DNA of 64,000 nt from Chondrocystis sp. NIES-4102 (GCA_002368355.1 AP018281.1:2294001-2358000), one strand, 5' to 3'. Shown: positions 49,350 to 60,766, counted from the first letter of the stretch. Program-made: numbers and translations. Notes: generated by a model from the sequence alone, not told the origin.

Positions 49350-49895
49350 ATGCCAAAACCACTAAAAGACCGATATTTAGAAGAAATTGTTCCCAAGTTG
49401 ACTGAGGAGTTTAACTTTAGCAACGTACATCAAGTTCCTAAAATTGTTAAAATTATCGTCAACAGAGGTTTAGGAGAAGCATCACAAAATGCTAAAGCCC
49501 TCGAATCTTCAATCAATGAATTAACAGTAATAACAGGACAAAAACCTGTAGTAACAAGAGCAAAAAAAGCGATCGCCGGCTTTAAAATTCGTCAAGGAAT
49601 GCCAGTTGGAGTCATGGTTACTCTTCGAGGAGATAGAATGTACTCCTTTTTAGAACGACTCATTTGTTTGGCTTTACCTCGTATTCGTGATTTCCGTGGT
49701 ATTAGTTCTAAAAGTTTTGATGGTCGTGGAAACTATAGCTTAGGAATTAGAGAGCAATTAGTATTTCCTGAAATTGAATACGACAGAATAGATCAAATTA
49801 GAGGAATGGATATTTCAATCGTCACCTCAGCAGTTAATGATGAACAGGGACGAGCTTTATTAAAAGAAATGGGAATGCCCTTTCGCGAAAACTAA
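49350..49895 (+). CDS. rplE: 50S ribosomal protein L5
   Basis: 181 residues, binds 5S rRNA and contacts P-site t[40 protein letters not shown] and [18 protein letters not shown] are present. The next gene is rpsH; the S14 gene found here in many bacteria is missing, as is usual in cyanobacteria. Confidence 0.97.
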   Translation: MPKPLKDRYLEEIVPKLTEEFNFSNVHQVPKIVKIIVNRGLGEASQNAKALESSINELTVITGQKPVVTRAKKAIAGFKIRQGMPVGVMVTLRGDRMYSFLERLICLALPRIRDFRGISSKSFDGRGNYSLGIREQLVFPEIEYDRIDQIRGMDISIVTSAVNDEQGRALLKEMGMPFREN

Positions 49896-49929
49896 CGTTC
49901 ATAGTATCTCAACATAAAAATAGAAAATA

Positions 49930-50331
49930 ATGGCAGCAACCGATACTATTTCAGATATGCTGACTCGCATTCGTAATGCCTGTATGGTCAAGCATCAAAC
50001 CACTCAAGTACCTGCTACACGTATGACCAAAGCGATCGCTCTGGTTCTCCAAAGTGAAGGCTTTATTGAAGGTTTTGAAGAAACAGGAGAAGAACTTAAA
50101 AAGTTTTTGGTAATTTCTCTAAAATACAAAGGTAGAAATCGTCAACCAATCATTAGCACTCTTAAACGAGTTAGTAAACCTGGGTTAAGAGTTTATTCTC
50201 GCAAACAAGATATTCCCAGAGTCCTTGGAGGCATAGGGATTGCAATAGTTTCCACTTCTCGTGGAGTAATGACTGATAGAGAAGCTCGCCGTCAAGGAGT
50301 TGGTGGCGAAATCCTTTGTTACGTCTGGTAA
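49930..50331 (+). CDS. rpsH: 30S ribosomal protein S8
   Basis: 133 residues. [18 protein letters not shown] opens it, and [20 protein letters not shown] and GGEILCYVW close it. S8 binds the central domain of 16S rRNA, and in E. coli it is the translational repressor of the spc operon. 19 bases precede rplF. Confidence 0.97.
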   Translation: MAATDTISDMLTRIRNACMVKHQTTQVPATRMTKAIALVLQSEGFIEGFEETGEELKKFLVISLKYKGRNRQPIISTLKRVSKPGLRVYSRKQDIPRVLGGIGIAIVSTSRGVMTDREARRQGVGGEILCYVW

Positions 50332-50350
50332 TTAAAGAGGAATATAGATT

Positions 50351-50890
50351 ATGTCTCGTATTGGTAAACTACCCATTTCGATTCCTGATAAAGTAAGTGC
50401 GCAAATATCAGGACAACATATTACTGTAAAAGGGCCAAAAGGAACTTTAGAAAGAGAAATTCCTCAACCTATTGAGGTGAAGCAAGAGGGTAATACCCTA
50501 ATAGTTACTCCCACTGATAATTCTCGCTTAGGTCGTCAGCGTCATGGTCTTTGTCGTACTTTAGTTGCCAACATGGTCGATGGAGTATCCCAAGGATTTC
50601 AGAAAAAACTGCTAATTCAAGGAGTTGGTTATAGAGCGCAATCACAGGGAAAAAAATTGACCCTTAACGTAGGTTATAGTCAACCTGTTGATATGGAAAT
50701 GCCCGATGGTATTGATGTAGTAGTCGAAAATAGAAACACAGAAATAATTATTAGTGGCATTAATAAAGAAATAGTTGGCAATGTCGCTGCCAAAATAAGA
50801 GCAGTAAGACCTCCTGAACCATATAAAGGCAAAGGTATACGCTATTTTGATGAGCAAGTAAGACGCAAAGCTGGTAAGACAGGTAAGTAA
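50351..50890 (+). CDS. rplF: 50S ribosomal protein L6
   Basis: 179 residues with two similar RNA-binding halves. [14 protein letters not shown] opens it and the end has [16 protein letters not shown], the family signature. It is 19 bases after rpsH and 5 before rplR. Confidence 0.97.
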   Translation: MSRIGKLPISIPDKVSAQISGQHITVKGPKGTLEREIPQPIEVKQEGNTLIVTPTDNSRLGRQRHGLCRTLVANMVDGVSQGFQKKLLIQGVGYRAQSQGKKLTLNVGYSQPVDMEMPDGIDVVVENRNTEIIISGINKEIVGNVAAKIRAVRPPEPYKGKGIRYFDEQVRRKAGKTGK

Positions 50891-50895
50891 AAATT

Positions 50896-51255
50896 ATGAA
50901 GCTTTCACGCAAGGATTTAGTAAAACGCCGTCATCGAAGAGTACGCAAAAAAGTCAGTGGTACTCCAGAACGTCCACGTTTATGTATTTTTCGTTCTAAC
51001 AATCACATTTACGCTCAAGTCATCGATGATGTTGCTCAACATACTTTAGTAGCTGCCTCAGACTTCAATATTGAATCAAAATCAAGCACTACTGGTGCTA
51101 CTTGTGAAGTTTCAGCAGCAGTTGGTCAATTGATTGCTCAAAGAGCTATAGAAAAAGGAATTGCCAAAGTAGTTTTTGATCGAGGTGGTAATCTTTATCA
51201 TGGTCGAGTAAAAGCTTTGGCTGATGCAGCCCGCGAAGCTGGATTAGATTTTTAA
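50896..51255 (+). CDS. rplR: 50S ribosomal protein L18
   Basis: 119 residues, a 5S rRNA binder. [20 protein letters not shown] and [20 protein letters not shown] are diagnostic. It starts 5 bases after rplF and is followed by rpsE after 24 bases. Confidence 0.97.
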   Translation: MKLSRKDLVKRRHRRVRKKVSGTPERPRLCIFRSNNHIYAQVIDDVAQHTLVAASDFNIESKSSTTGATCEVSAAVGQLIAQRAIEKGIAKVVFDRGGNLYHGRVKALADAAREAGLDF

Positions 51256-51279
51256 TTACAACAGGTAAAGATAATAATT

Positions 51280-51807
51280 ATGGCTAAATCTAAATCGCGT
51301 AAAAAAAGTCGCGCCAAAGAAAAAGAATCTAATTGGCAGGAAAGAGTAGTACAGATTCGTCGGGTAAGCAAAGTAGTTAAGGGCGGTAAAAAACTTAGTT
51401 TTCGTGCCATCGTCGTTATTGGTAACGAAAAAGGACAAGTTGGTGTAGGTGTAGGTAAAGCTGCTGATGTTATTGGCGCAGTTCGTAAAGGTGTTGCTGA
51501 TGCTAAAAAACAATTGGTAGAAGTATCTTTAACCAAAGCCAATTCGATTGTTCACGTCACTAATGGTGTGGCTGGTGGAGCTAAAGTGTTTATGCGCCCA
51601 GCTGCTCCTGGTACTGGGGTAATTGCTGGGGGAGCAGTGCGGACTGTCTTAGAACTTGCTGGAGTTAAAAATATTTTAGCAAAACAACTCGGTTCTAATA
51701 GTCCCTTAAATAATGCAAGAGCAGCAATTGATGCTTTAGACAGTTTACGTACATTTGCTGAAGTAGCTAGGGAAAGAGATATTCCTGTAGAGCAGCTATA
51801 TGCCTAA
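51280..51807 (+). CDS. rpsE: 30S ribosomal protein S5
   Basis: 175 residues, with a basic N-terminal extension, then [39 protein letters not shown] and [19 protein letters not shown]5 lines the decoding region and mRNA entry. L30, which follows S5 in many bacteria, is absent here; rplO comes next after 39 bases. Confidence 0.97.
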   Translation: MAKSKSRKKSRAKEKESNWQERVVQIRRVSKVVKGGKKLSFRAIVVIGNEKGQVGVGVGKAADVIGAVRKGVADAKKQLVEVSLTKANSIVHVTNGVAGGAKVFMRPAAPGTGVIAGGAVRTVLELAGVKNILAKQLGSNSPLNNARAAIDALDSLRTFAEVARERDIPVEQLYA

Positions 51808-51846
51808 CTTATTAAATATTTAGCATTTTCTACAGATAAAACAATC

Positions 51847-52296
51847 ATGAAACTAGAAAATATTAGCCCCCAAGAGGGTTCTAAAAAACGTAGACGTAGA
51901 GTAGGTCGCGGTATTTCCGCAGGTCAAGGAGCTAGCTGTGGATTTGGTATGCGCGGTCAAAAGTCTCGTTCTGGTACAGGAACTAAGGCTGGTTTTGAAG
52001 GTGGTCAAATGCCTCTTTATCGTCGAGTGCCAAAGCTTAAACATTTTCCTTTAGTTAATCAGAAACACTACACTACTATCAACGTTAAAGCCTTAAGTTC
52101 TTTAGCTGCTGATACAGAAGTGACCTTAGATTCTTTAATTGAACAGGGGATTGTTACTACAAATGATGGTCCTTTGAAAATATTGGGAGATGGAGAATTA
52201 CAAGTTGCCCTCAAAGTTAAAGCTGCTGCGTTTACCAAAAGCGCAATAGAGAAAATTGAAGCGGTTGGTGGTACTTACGAAGTTATCGCTAAGTAA
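51847..52296 (+). CDS. rplO: 50S ribosomal protein L15
   Basis: 149 residues. The Gly/Arg-rich N terminus ([20 protein letters not shown], then [20 protein letters not shown]) threads into rRNA; the C-terminal half is the globular L15e-like domain. 110 bases separate it from secY. Confidence 0.96.
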   Translation: MKLENISPQEGSKKRRRRVGRGISAGQGASCGFGMRGQKSRSGTGTKAGFEGGQMPLYRRVPKLKHFPLVNQKHYTTINVKALSSLAADTEVTLDSLIEQGIVTTNDGPLKILGDGELQVALKVKAAAFTKSAIEKIEAVGGTYEVIAK

Positions 52297-52406
52297 TACA
52301 GATCACGATTGGTATATCATAAGAAACGAAGGTGAAAAATTAAATTTATATAATAATCCTCCGTAATCAACTTATTTAATACCAAAAATATAAGAGGTAA
52401 ACCTGC

Positions 52407-53735
52407 ATGGTTAGAGAAAAAACTCCATCAGCACAGGAGACATTTTTGCAGATGGCTCAAGCAGCTGGTCTTCGGGGCAGACTGCTGGTCACTATTGGTC
52501 TTCTAATATTAGTACGATTAGGGGTGTTTATTCCTGTTCCTGGCATTGATCGTGAAACTTTTGGTAACTTTATCAATAGTTCTGGGAATGCCTCAATAGT
52601 CGGATTTTTGGATATCTTTACAGGCGGTGGGATCTCCGCTTTAGGTATTTTTGCTTTGGGTATTTTACCCTTTATTAATGCTTCAATTATTATGCAATTG
52701 TTAGCAACTGCTATTCCTAGTTTAGAAGATTTACAAAAAAACGAAGGTGAAGCAGGAAGAAGGAAAATTTCTCAGATTACCCGTTATGTTGCTTTAGGTG
52801 GAGCAGTAATTCAAAGCTTTGGAATAACTTTAGGGTTACTTGTGAATAATGGCATTATCGAAAGAAGTATTGTTCCAATTGGTGAAACAGTACTAGCTCT
52901 TACCGCAGGTTCCATGTTTGTTATGTGGATTTCTGAGCTTATTACAGAAAGGGGGATCGGTAATGGTGCTTCTTTACTAATATTTGTCAATATTGTCGCT
53001 GTATTACCAAAAACATTAAGCAATACTATTGAATACGCTCAAAGTGGTGGTCGTGAAGCGATCGCTCAAGTGATTATCCTACTATTGGTATTTTTAACCA
53101 TGATTGTAGGGATCGTCTTTATTCAAGAAGGTACTCGTCGTATTCCGATTATATCTGCTCGTCGTCAAGTCGGTAGAAGAGTATATCGCGAGAGAAGTAA
53201 TTATCTACCTTTGAGATTAAATCAAGGTGGAGTGATGCCCATTATTTTTGCTTCCTCAGTTTTGTTTTTACCAGCCCAATTATTAGGGTTTTTGCCTGGA
53301 GAGGGAGCAGTTAAAAATGTATTTACAAAAATTGCTACCGCTATATCTCCTGGAAACTGGGCATATGTAGTAGTTTATTTAGTACTAATTTTATTTTTTA
53401 GCTACTTTTATGCTTCATTAATTGTTAATCCTGTGGATATGTCTCAAAATCTTAAAAAGATGGGTGCATCTATCCCTGGAATTAGACCTGGAAAAGCAAC
53501 AAGTGCTTATTTGGAAAAAGTTCTCAACCGTTTAACCTTATTAGGAGCAATTTTCTTGGGTTTAGTAGCCACTATTCCGACATTAGTAGAAAGTGCTATT
53601 CCTGCTGGAACTACGGTGTTTAGTGGGTTTGGGGCAACTTCTTTGCTGATTTTAGTAGGGGTGGCGATCGATACAGCAAAACAGATCCAAACGTACGTAA
53701 TTTCTCAACGTTATGAAGGGATGGTTAAGCAATAG
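52407..53735 (+). CDS. secY: Preprotein translocase subunit SecY
   Basis: 442 residues with ten membrane helices, the protein-conducting channel for export and thylakoid insertion. GVFIPVPGIDRE, the plug region GGGISALGIFALGILPFINASIIMQ (shown in part), GIGNGASLLIF and QGGVMPIIFASS are conserved, as is the C-terminal RYEGMVKQ. AGAGGTAA lies upstream of ATG 52407. It is followed by adk after 90 bases. Confidence 0.97.
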   Translation: MVREKTPSAQETFLQMAQAAGLRGRLLVTIGLLILVRLGVFIPVPGIDRETFGNFINSSGNASIVGFLDIFTGGGISALGIFALGILPFINASIIMQLLATAIPSLEDLQKNEGEAGRRKISQITRYVALGGAVIQSFGITLGLLVNNGIIERSIVPIGETVLALTAGSMFVMWISELITERGIGNGASLLIFVNIVAVLPKTLSNTIEYAQSGGREAIAQVIILLLVFLTMIVGIVFIQEGTRRIPIISARRQVGRRVYRERSNYLPLRLNQGGVMPIIFASSVLFLPAQLLGFLPGEGAVKNVFTKIATAISPGNWAYVVVYLVLILFFSYFYASLIVNPVDMSQNLKKMGASIPGIRPGKATSAYLEKVLNRLTLLGAIFLGLVATIPTLVESAIPAGTTVFSGFGATSLLILVGVAIDTAKQIQTYVISQRYEGMVKQ

Positions 53736-53825
53736 CGATCGCCCTAGCGCAGGTTTCACCTTATCGCTGGACACTTAATAATTGGCAAATAACTGACTAA
53801 AAAAGTTGAATTTTAATAAATTGAT

Positions 53826-54380
53826 ATGGCAAAACGGTTAATATTTTTGGGTCCTCCTGGGGCTGGCAAAGGGACTCAAGCACAAATAATAGCAGAAGCT
53901 CATCAAATTCCTCACGTATCTACTGGAGATATTTTAAGAGCAGCAGTAGTGCTGCAAACTCCTTTGGGGAAACAGGCAAAAGACTATATGGATAGAGGAG
54001 AATTAGTTCCTGACGCTTTGATTTTAGATTTAATTCAAGAGCGTTTATCTTATGAAGATACTTCTAATGGTTGGATTTTAGATGGTTTTCCCAGAAATGT
54101 TAATCAAGCTACTTTTTTAGCAGAATTATTGGCTAAATTAGATCAATCTGCTGACTGCGTATTGAACCTTGAAGTACCAGATGATGTTTTAGTAACAAGA
54201 TTGTTAGCCAGAAAACGTAAAGATGATAATGAAGAAACAATTCGTCGTCGTCTAGAAGTTTATCATCAAGACACAGTTCCAGTGATTGATTTTTATCAAC
54301 AGCAAGCAACACTCAAAACTATCAATGGTAACAAAACAATGGAAGAAGTTACGCAAGATTTAGTCTCAGCTATTGTTTGA
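53826..54380 (+). CDS. adk: Adenylate kinase
   Basis: 184 residues, catalysing 2 ADP to ATP + AMP. P-loop GPPGAGKGTQAQ, TGDILRAAV, LDGFPRNVNQA and the RRRLEVYHQDT helix are present. The LID is the short form without a zinc motif, which explains the length (about 184 rather than about 214). It lies between secY and infA as in other cyanobacteria. Confidence 0.96.
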   Translation: MAKRLIFLGPPGAGKGTQAQIIAEAHQIPHVSTGDILRAAVVLQTPLGKQAKDYMDRGELVPDALILDLIQERLSYEDTSNGWILDGFPRNVNQATFLAELLAKLDQSADCVLNLEVPDDVLVTRLLARKRKDDNEETIRRRLEVYHQDTVPVIDFYQQQATLKTINGNKTMEEVTQDLVSAIV

Positions 54381-54468
54381 GGAATTTAGCCTCAGTTACG
54401 CCAGCAAATGAAGAAAATATTATTTGCCGATCGCTATTCATTCTATAAATTGATGGAGAACATAAGCA

Positions 54469-54693
54469 TTGGCTAAACAAGATTTAATAGAAATGGAAGG
54501 GACAGTGACAGAATCTCTTCCAAATGCGATGTTTCGGGTTGATTTAGATAATGGCTTTAATGTTTTAGCCCATATATCAGGTAAAATTCGCCGAAACTAC
54601 ATTAAAATTCTACCAGGGGATAGAGTCAAAGTGGAATTAACACCCTATGATTTGACCAAAGGTAGGATAACTTATCGCTTAAAAAATAAGTAA
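54469..54693 (+). CDS. infA: Translation initiation factor IF-1
   Basis: 74 residues, an OB-fold factor that occupies the 30S A site during initiation. Sequence is the near-invariant family form: [38 protein letters not shown] and [19 protein letters not shown]. The start is TTG at 54469 with GGAGAAC upstream; no ATG fits. Confidence 0.97.
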   Translation: MAKQDLIEMEGTVTESLPNAMFRVDLDNGFNVLAHISGKIRRNYIKILPGDRVKVELTPYDLTKGRITYRLKNK

Positions 54694-54781
54694 ATGGCTT
54701 TTTTTGGCGAAATTATAGTGTTTGACCTGAAAACAAATTTATTGATATAATAATAGGCTTGCAGTGCGGCCAGAGATAGGC

Positions 54782-54898
54782 ATGAAAGTTAGACCATCAG
54801 TTAAAAAAATGTGTGAAAAATGCCGTGTAATTAAAAGACGCGGTCGAGTAATGGTAATTTGCAGTAGTAATCCTAAGCACAAACAACGCCAAGGATAA
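54782..54898 (+). CDS. rpmJ: 50S ribosomal protein L36
   Basis: 38 residues, too short for many gene finders. [20 protein letters not shown], then [18 protein letters not shown]. It has the zinc-type Cys pattern (CEKC, C, H) of the standard L36. It sits between infA and rpsM, 88 bases after the former. Confidence 0.97.
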   Translation: MKVRPSVKKMCEKCRVIKRRGRVMVICSSNPKHKQRQG

Positions 54899-55004
54899 TT
54901 AACTGGGGATTATTTATTATACTGCTATTGATTGGTGATGGCAGCATAGATAAAAGGATTGGATAAGCACAAACTAAAGTAAAAATAATAAGGGAGTTAA
55001 AAAC

Positions 55005-55388
55005 GTGGCAAGGATTTCTGGCGTCGATCTTCCTCGTGATAAACGTGTTGAGATTGCGCTAACGTATATTTTTGGAGTGGGTTTATCGCGCGCACAACAA
55101 GCGTTAGCTGAAACTGGGGTAGATCCAGATACTAGAGTGCGGGATTTGTCTGATGAAGATGTTACCAAGCTTAGAGCTTATATTGAAAGTAATTACCAAG
55201 TTGAAGGTGATTTAAGACGCTGGGAAGCGATGAATATCAAGCGTTTAGCAGATATTGGTACTTATCGTGGTCGTCGTCATCGCATGGGGTTACCATTAAG
55301 AGGACAGAGAACCCGTACTAATGCACGCACTAGAAGAGGTAGACGCTTGACTGTCGCAGGTAAGAAGAAAGCCCCAGGTAAGAAATAA
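55005..55388 (+). CDS. rpsM: 30S ribosomal protein S13
   Basis: 127 residues. [23 protein letters not shown] opens it (partly shown) and [18 protein letters not shown] near the end is diagnostic. S13 is in the 30S head next to tRNA and S19. The start is GTG at 55005 with AGGGAG upstream. Confidence 0.97.
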   Translation: MARISGVDLPRDKRVEIALTYIFGVGLSRAQQALAETGVDPDTRVRDLSDEDVTKLRAYIESNYQVEGDLRRWEAMNIKRLADIGTYRGRRHRMGLPLRGQRTRTNARTRRGRRLTVAGKKKAPGKK

Positions 55389-55436
55389 TAAGGCAACGAC
55401 TTATAGCTTAGTACAACTACAACAAAAAATATTAAT

Positions 55437-55829
55437 ATGGCGCAACCAAAAAGAAGAACCGGTGCGAAAAAAAGTAAAAAAAATGTTCCGAATGGGGTAG
55501 CTCATATACAGTCTACCTTTAATAACACTATTGTTACCATTTCTGATACAAAAGGCGATGTAATATCATGGTCTTCTGCTGGTGCTAGTGGTTTCAAGGG
55601 TGCAAAGAAAGGAACTCCTTTTGCTGCTCAAACCGCAGCAGATAGTGCAGGACGTAGAGCTATGGATCAGGGAATGCGTCAATTAGAGGTAATGGTAAGC
55701 GGTCCTGGTGCTGGAAGAGAAACAGCCATTAGAGCTTTACAAGGTGCTGGATTAGAAATAACATTAATTCGCGATGTAACACCAATTCCACACAATGGTT
55801 GCCGTCCACCCAAACGACGTAGAGTATAA
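55437..55829 (+). CDS. rpsK: 30S ribosomal protein S11
   Basis: 130 residues. [38 protein letters not shown] and [19 protein letters not shown] are the family signature. S11 lies in the platform near the E site. rpoA follows after 100 bases; rpsD is absent, as in other cyanobacteria. Confidence 0.97.
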   Translation: MAQPKRRTGAKKSKKNVPNGVAHIQSTFNNTIVTISDTKGDVISWSSAGASGFKGAKKGTPFAAQTAADSAGRRAMDQGMRQLEVMVSGPGAGRETAIRALQGAGLEITLIRDVTPIPHNGCRPPKRRRV

Positions 55830-55929
55830 CCTTTAGTTAGCAATTATTATAGTTGCGACTGGATAGAGTAATAGTAATATTTTATCTCAATTTACCAGAT
55901 CGCTTGTCGAATAAGAGGGAGATCAGCCT

Positions 55930-56916
55930 GTGGCGCAATTTCAAATTGAGTGTGTAGAGTCAAAAACTCTCAAAAATCAGCATCAATACAGTAAATTTGT
56001 ACTTGAGCCTTTAGATAGAGGTCAGGGTATTACTTTAGGTAACGCATTGAGAAGGGTTTTATTGTCTAATCTAGAAGGTGCAGCTGTTACAGCAATTCGT
56101 ATTGGTGGAGGAATGGCAAAAGATGGTAATAAGCAGGAGCATAAATTTGGCTTTGCTACCCATGAATTTGCCACCATTGAGGGAGTTAGAGAAGATGTCT
56201 TAGAGATCATTCTCAATATGAAGGAGATTGTTCTTAAAAGTTATACTAATCAACCTCAAATAGGTCGTTTAGTAGCAACAGGCCCTGGAACAGTAACTGC
56301 TGCTCAATTTGACTTACCTTCTGAAGTCGAAACAGTAGACTCTAATCAGTATGTAGCTACCATTGCTGAAGGTACAAGCCTTGAGATGGAATTTAAAGTC
56401 GAGAAAGGCAAGGGGTATCGTGCTGTAGAAAGAGGTAAAGATGAAGGAAGTTCTTTAGATTTTCTCCAAATAGATGCTGTATTTATGCCTGTCACAAAGG
56501 TTAACTACAGTGTGGAAGACGCTCGTGTAGACGGGTCGGGTATTCGTGAACGTTTACTCATGGAGATCTGGACAAATGGTAGTATAAAACCAGAAGAAGC
56601 CCTATCTCAAGCAGCAGGGATTGTGGTTGAATTATTTAATCCGCTAAAAGATCTCACTCTGGAAGAAATTCAAGATGATTATCCTGAAGATGAAGATCCT
56701 ACTAGCCAAATACCAATTGAGGAATTACAGTTGTCAGTAAGAGCTTACAATTGTTTAAAACGAGCGCAAATCAATACGGTTTCCGATTTACTCGTTTACA
56801 CTCAAGAAGATTTATTAGAGATTAAAAATTTTGGGCAAAAGTCTGCTGATGAGGTAATAGAAGCCTTACAGCAACGCTTGGGAATTACTTTACCCCAAGA
56901 AAAATCAGGCAAATAA
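55930..56916 (+). CDS. rpoA: RNA polymerase subunit alpha
   Basis: 328 residues. The N-terminal dimerisation domain (1-230) has [20 protein letters not shown]; an acidic linker ([14 protein letters not shown]) follows; the C-terminal domain (about 255-315) has [19 protein letters not shown] and [11 protein letters not shown], which bind UP elements and activators. The start is GTG at 55930 with GAGGGAGA upstream. Length is slightly above many cyanobacterial homologues. Confidence 0.97.
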   Translation: MAQFQIECVESKTLKNQHQYSKFVLEPLDRGQGITLGNALRRVLLSNLEGAAVTAIRIGGGMAKDGNKQEHKFGFATHEFATIEGVREDVLEIILNMKEIVLKSYTNQPQIGRLVATGPGTVTAAQFDLPSEVETVDSNQYVATIAEGTSLEMEFKVEKGKGYRAVERGKDEGSSLDFLQIDAVFMPVTKVNYSVEDARVDGSGIRERLLMEIWTNGSIKPEEALSQAAGIVVELFNPLKDLTLEEIQDDYPEDEDPTSQIPIEELQLSVRAYNCLKRAQINTVSDLLVYTQEDLLEIKNFGQKSADEVIEALQQRLGITLPQEKSGK

Positions 56917-56938
56917 ACATAATAAAAGCAGATTAATC

Positions 56939-57289
56939 ATGCGTCACCGATGTAAAGTACCAAAATTAGGATTACCAGCAGATCAAAGGAAAGCTCTTTT
57001 GCGCTCCTTGGCAACTGAAATAATCCGTCATGGTCAAATTAAGACTACTCAAACTCGTGCAAAAGCAGTACGTAGTGAAGTAGATAGAATAATAACCTTA
57101 GCTAAAGATGGATCTTTAGCTTCTAGAAGACAAGCTTTGGGTTATTTATATGATCCAGAATTAGTGAGCGAGCTATTTAAAGCTGTAGAGGAACGTTATA
57201 GCAATCGTAATGGTGGTTATACTCGTGTTGTAAGAACTAAACCTCGTCGCGGTGATAATGCTCCAATGGCAATTATTGAACTTGTATAA
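56939..57289 (+). CDS. rplQ: 50S ribosomal protein L17
   Basis: 116 residues. [20 protein letters not shown] opens it, and [20 protein letters not shown] is diagnostic. L17 is near the tunnel exit. It is 22 bases after rpoA and 13 before truA. Confidence 0.97.
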   Translation: MRHRCKVPKLGLPADQRKALLRSLATEIIRHGQIKTTQTRAKAVRSEVDRIITLAKDGSLASRRQALGYLYDPELVSELFKAVEERYSNRNGGYTRVVRTKPRRGDNAPMAIIELV

Positions 57290-57302
57290 TTGGGCATGAT
57301 TC

Positions 57303-58136
57303 ATGGTTGTAAGTTGCCAAGCTATTACTAAGTCTTCCAAGAGAGTAGCCCTGGTTATTCAGTATTTAGGAACTAACTTTCATGGATGGCAAAAGCAACC
57401 GAATAAATCTAGTATTCAGGGCTGGATTGAAGCTGCGATCGCAGATGTTACTGGTTATCCAATAACTATTCATGGTGCAGGGAGGACTGATTCAGGAGTA
57501 CACGCTGCTGCTCAAGTAGCACACTTTGAATACCAGGGATCAATACCTGCTCATAAATGGGCAAAAATAATTAATGCGAGACTGCCAGAGGGTATACTAA
57601 TAAGAGCTTCTGCTCATGTTCCTGATGATTGGCACGCTCGTTTTTCGGCTGTTTGGAGACGTTATCGTTATACTATTTATACTGATAAACGCCCCAATGT
57701 ATTTGTTGATCAAACCTGTTGGCATTACTATCAATCTGTACTACAGGAATCCTTGATGAAAGCTGCTTTGAACCCTTTAATTGGAGAACATGACTTGTCA
57801 GCTTTTAAGCGATCTGGTTCAGATAGAAAAGACTCTATAGTAGAAGTGCAAGTTGCTGAATGCTATCGTCAAGGAGGATTTTTATATCTAGAGATTCAGG
57901 CAAATGGTTTTTTGTATGGGATGGTGCGTCTATTAGTAGGAATGCTGGTAGAGGTAGGGTCACAAAAGCGATCGCTTGAAAGTTTTACTGAAATTTGGCA
58001 AAATCAACGTCGAGAAGAAGTGAAATATTCTGCTCCAGCCAAAGGGTTATGTTTACTTAGGGTTGGTTATCCTGAATTTCCTTTCGCCAAACACCTTTGG
58101 TATGACACTCAGCCCAATTTTATTTTAGCTCCCTAA
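57303..58136 (+). CDS. truA: tRNA pseudouridine(38-40) synthase TruA
   Basis: 277 residues. Catalytic Asp lies in GAGRTDSGVHA (near residue 62), with the usual RYRYTIY and RLLVGMLVEVG segments. TruA modifies U38-U40 in the anticodon arm of several tRNAs. The ATG at 57303 is used; about 15 residues precede the conserved core (VALVIQYLGTNFHGWQ). It sits between L17 and L13 as in other cyanobacteria. Confidence 0.95.
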   Translation: MVVSCQAITKSSKRVALVIQYLGTNFHGWQKQPNKSSIQGWIEAAIADVTGYPITIHGAGRTDSGVHAAAQVAHFEYQGSIPAHKWAKIINARLPEGILIRASAHVPDDWHARFSAVWRRYRYTIYTDKRPNVFVDQTCWHYYQSVLQESLMKAALNPLIGEHDLSAFKRSGSDRKDSIVEVQVAECYRQGGFLYLEIQANGFLYGMVRLLVGMLVEVGSQKRSLESFTEIWQNQRREEVKYSAPAKGLCLLRVGYPEFPFAKHLWYDTQPNFILAP

Positions 58137-58167
58137 ATCTCTTAATTAAAAATACTATTACGGAAAA

Positions 58168-58620
58168 ATGAACAAAACTCCTTTACCAACCCAAGAAACT
58201 TTAGAACATAAATGGTATGTAGTTGATGCCGAAGGACAGCGTTTAGGTCGTCTGGCTACAGAAATTGCGATGATTTTACGCGGTAAAAACAAACCCAGTT
58301 ACACTCCTCATATGGATACTGGAGATTTTGTAATTGTAATTAACGCAGAAAAAGTGGTAGTTACAGGTAGAAAAGATGAACAAAAACTTTATCGTCGCCA
58401 TTCTGGAAGACCTGGTGGAATGAAAACAGAGACGTTTAATCAGTTGCAAAAACGTATCCCAGAAAGAATTGTAGAAAAAGCAGTCAAAGGGATGTTGCCA
58501 AAAAATGCGATGGGACGCAAGCTATTTACCAAGTTAAAAGTTTACACTGGCGGGGATCATCCTCACGCAGCCCAAACTCCCGAAACTTTAAATATTAATA
58601 CTATTCCAGCGAGGAACTAA
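58168..58620 (+). CDS. rplM: 50S ribosomal protein L13
   Basis: 150 residues. [39 protein letters not shown] and [15 protein letters not shown] are diagnostic. An early 50S assembly protein. rpsI follows after 3 bases, the standard L13-S9 pair. Confidence 0.97.
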   Translation: MNKTPLPTQETLEHKWYVVDAEGQRLGRLATEIAMILRGKNKPSYTPHMDTGDFVIVINAEKVVVTGRKDEQKLYRRHSGRPGGMKTETFNQLQKRIPERIVEKAVKGMLPKNAMGRKLFTKLKVYTGGDHPHAAQTPETLNINTIPARN

Positions 58621-58623
58621 AAC

Positions 58624-59031
58624 ATGGAAGCAACACAGGATCAAGTAGTATATTGGGGTACAGGAAGACGTAAATCGGCGATCGCTAGAGTACGGATTGT
58701 ACCTGGAGAAGGCAAATTAGTTGTCAATGGAAAACCAGGAGAAGATTATTTTAATCGTATTCCCAGTTATCTAATGTCTATCAAAGCACCTTTAGAAACA
58801 TTAGGTTTTGAAAATGAGTACGATGTCTTGGTAAATGCTCACGGTGGAGGTTTAACAGGTCAAGCTGATGCTGTACGACTAGGTGTAGCTAGAGCCTTAT
58901 GTAAGCAAGACCCAAATAATCGTCAGCCTTTAAAGATAGAGGGTTATCTAACTCGTGATCCTCGTTGTAAGGAAAGAAAGAAATACGGTTTGAAGAAAGC
59001 GCGTAAAGCTCCTCAATTCTCTAAACGTTAA
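58624..59031 (+). CDS. rpsI: 30S ribosomal protein S9
   Basis: 135 residues. [17 protein letters not shown] opens the core, [20 protein letters not shown] is diagnostic, and the protein ends in FSKR, whose basic tail reaches the P-site tRNA. It is 3 bases after rplM. Confidence 0.97.
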   Translation: MEATQDQVVYWGTGRRKSAIARVRIVPGEGKLVVNGKPGEDYFNRIPSYLMSIKAPLETLGFENEYDVLVNAHGGGLTGQADAVRLGVARALCKQDPNNRQPLKIEGYLTRDPRCKERKKYGLKKARKAPQFSKR

Positions 59032-59164
59032 TAGGATTAGCTTTTATATTGGGGATGAAATAAATAAAGGTATTAAACTTAAACCTGTTCACCTATTATT
59101 AGAATCATCAAAAAGCTAGTTACTATTGAACTATAGTAAAAAAAATTAATTCAAGGAAAAAAAT

Positions 59165-59395
59165 ATGCCAAAACCTGATATACATCCCACTTGGTATCCA
59201 GACGCTAAAGTTATTTGCAATGGTGAAGTTGTAATGACTGTAGGCTCAACTCAACCAGAAATTAACGTTGATGTGTGGTCTGGAAATCATCCATTTTATA
59301 CTGGTACACAAAAAATCATCGATACTGAAGGAAGGGTCGATCGCTTTTTGCGTAAATACGGTATGCTCGATTCCAATACCGACGCAGAAAAATAG
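59165..59395 (+). CDS. rpmE: 50S ribosomal protein L31
   Basis: 76 residues. KPDIHPTWYPDAKVICNGEV and HPFYTGTQKIIDTEGRVDRF fit L31. Only one Cys remains, so this is the zinc-free C-minus form seen in many cyanobacteria. A 133-base gap precedes it and a strong terminator follows, closing the ribosomal supercluster. Confidence 0.95.
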   Translation: MPKPDIHPTWYPDAKVICNGEVVMTVGSTQPEINVDVWSGNHPFYTGTQKIIDTEGRVDRFLRKYGMLDSNTDAEK

Positions 59396-59416
59396 CTATT
59401 TAATATCAAATTACCT

Positions 59417-59460
59417 ACCCAGTGGTTAGCTTAGATTGACTACTGGGTTTGTTTTATTTT
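59417..59460 (+). terminator. Terminator of the ribosomal supercluster
   Basis: ACCCAGT at 59417-59423 pairs with ACTGGGT at 59442-59448 (extendable by GGT/ACT with one mismatch), followed by TTGTTTTATTTT. It lies 22 bases after the rpmE stop. Confidence 0.8.
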
Positions 59461-59632
59461 ACAGTCGTTTTCAGTTGGATAGACTACACTTTCAATTAAC
59501 CAGATTGTAGCTCTAAGCTAATGGCTATAAGCCTTGTTAAATTAGATTAATAATTGTGGTCTACACATAAGATAAACGCAGTAAGTGATTTTTCTTCTCT
59601 CGACAATTTTATCTAAACAAGGAGATCGATAT

Positions 59633-60742
59633 ATGGCTGAAGCATATTTATTAAGCAAACTAAAATCCGTTGAGCAAACTTATCAAGAACTAACACATCG
59701 TTTAGCAGATCCTGATATTGCCACTAATCCTGATGAATTACAAAAAATAGCCAAAGCTCGTTCTTCTTTGGAAGAAACCGTAATTACTTATAAGCAGTGG
59801 CAGCAAGCAACAGCAGAATTAACAGAAGCCAAGGAAATTCTTAAGGAAACTGAAGATCTTGAGATGAAAGAAATGGCAAGTCTAGAAATTGCTGAATTAG
59901 AAGAACTAATTGATAAATTAGAAAATAAATTAAAAATTTTGCTTTTGCCTCGCGATCCTAATGACGATCGCAACATTATGTTAGAAATTCGTGCAGGTAC
60001 TGGAGGGGATGAAGCTAGTATTTGGGCGGGTGATTTAGTGCGAATGTACTCAAGATATGCAGAAGATCAGAATTGGAAAGTAAGTCTTTTGAGTGAATCA
60101 CCAGCAGATATGGGAGGCTTCAAAGAGGCTATCTTAGAAATTACAGGGGATTCTGTATATAGTAAACTTAAATTTGAGGCTGGAGTACATCGAGTGCAGA
60201 GAGTACCACAGACAGAAGCAGGGGGAAGAGTACATACTTCAACAGCTACAGTGGCGGTAATGGCAGAAGTAGATGAAGTAGAAGTTGAAATTGATCCTAA
60301 AGATATTGAAATGAAGACAGCGCGTTCTGGTGGTGCTGGTGGACAAAACGTCAACAAAGTAGAAACTGCGGTAGATTTAATTCATAAGCCGACTGGAATT
60401 AGGATTTTTTGTACAGAAGAGCGATCGCAATTACAAAACCGTGAACGAGCAATGCAAATTCTAAGGGCAAAACTATATGAAATTAAATTAGCCGAACAAC
60501 AGCAAGAAGTAAGAGGGTTGAGAAGATCGCAAGTAGGAACAGGGGCGCGTTCTGAAAAAATTCGCACTTACAACTATAAAGATAACCGTATTACAGATCA
60601 TCGTTTAGGACAAAACTTTCCTCTAGCTAATTCTTTGGAGGGTAATATAGAGGTGATGATTCAATCGTGTATTTCTCAAGATCAGCAAGAGAGATTAGAA
60701 GAATTAGCGAATTCCCCTAGTACCGCCGAAACATTAAATTAA
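59633..60742 (+). CDS. prfA: Peptide chain release factor 1
   Basis: 369 residues. The GGQ loop ([16 protein letters not shown]) that triggers peptidyl-tRNA hydrolysis and the RF1-type decoding region are present; [16 protein letters not shown] precedes them. The frame stays open to 59585, but ATG 59633 with AAGGAG at 59619-59624 is clearly the start. It has its own gap from rpmE across a terminator, and its own terminator after the stop. Confidence 0.96.
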   Translation: MAEAYLLSKLKSVEQTYQELTHRLADPDIATNPDELQKIAKARSSLEETVITYKQWQQATAELTEAKEILKETEDLEMKEMASLEIAELEELIDKLENKLKILLLPRDPNDDRNIMLEIRAGTGGDEASIWAGDLVRMYSRYAEDQNWKVSLLSESPADMGGFKEAILEITGDSVYSKLKFEAGVHRVQRVPQTEAGGRVHTSTATVAVMAEVDEVEVEIDPKDIEMKTARSGGAGGQNVNKVETAVDLIHKPTGIRIFCTEERSQLQNRERAMQILRAKLYEIKLAEQQQEVRGLRRSQVGTGARSEKIRTYNYKDNRITDHRLGQNFPLANSLEGNIEVMIQSCISQDQQERLEELANSPSTAETLN

Positions 60743-60766
60743 AAATTACATAATTATATTTATCTG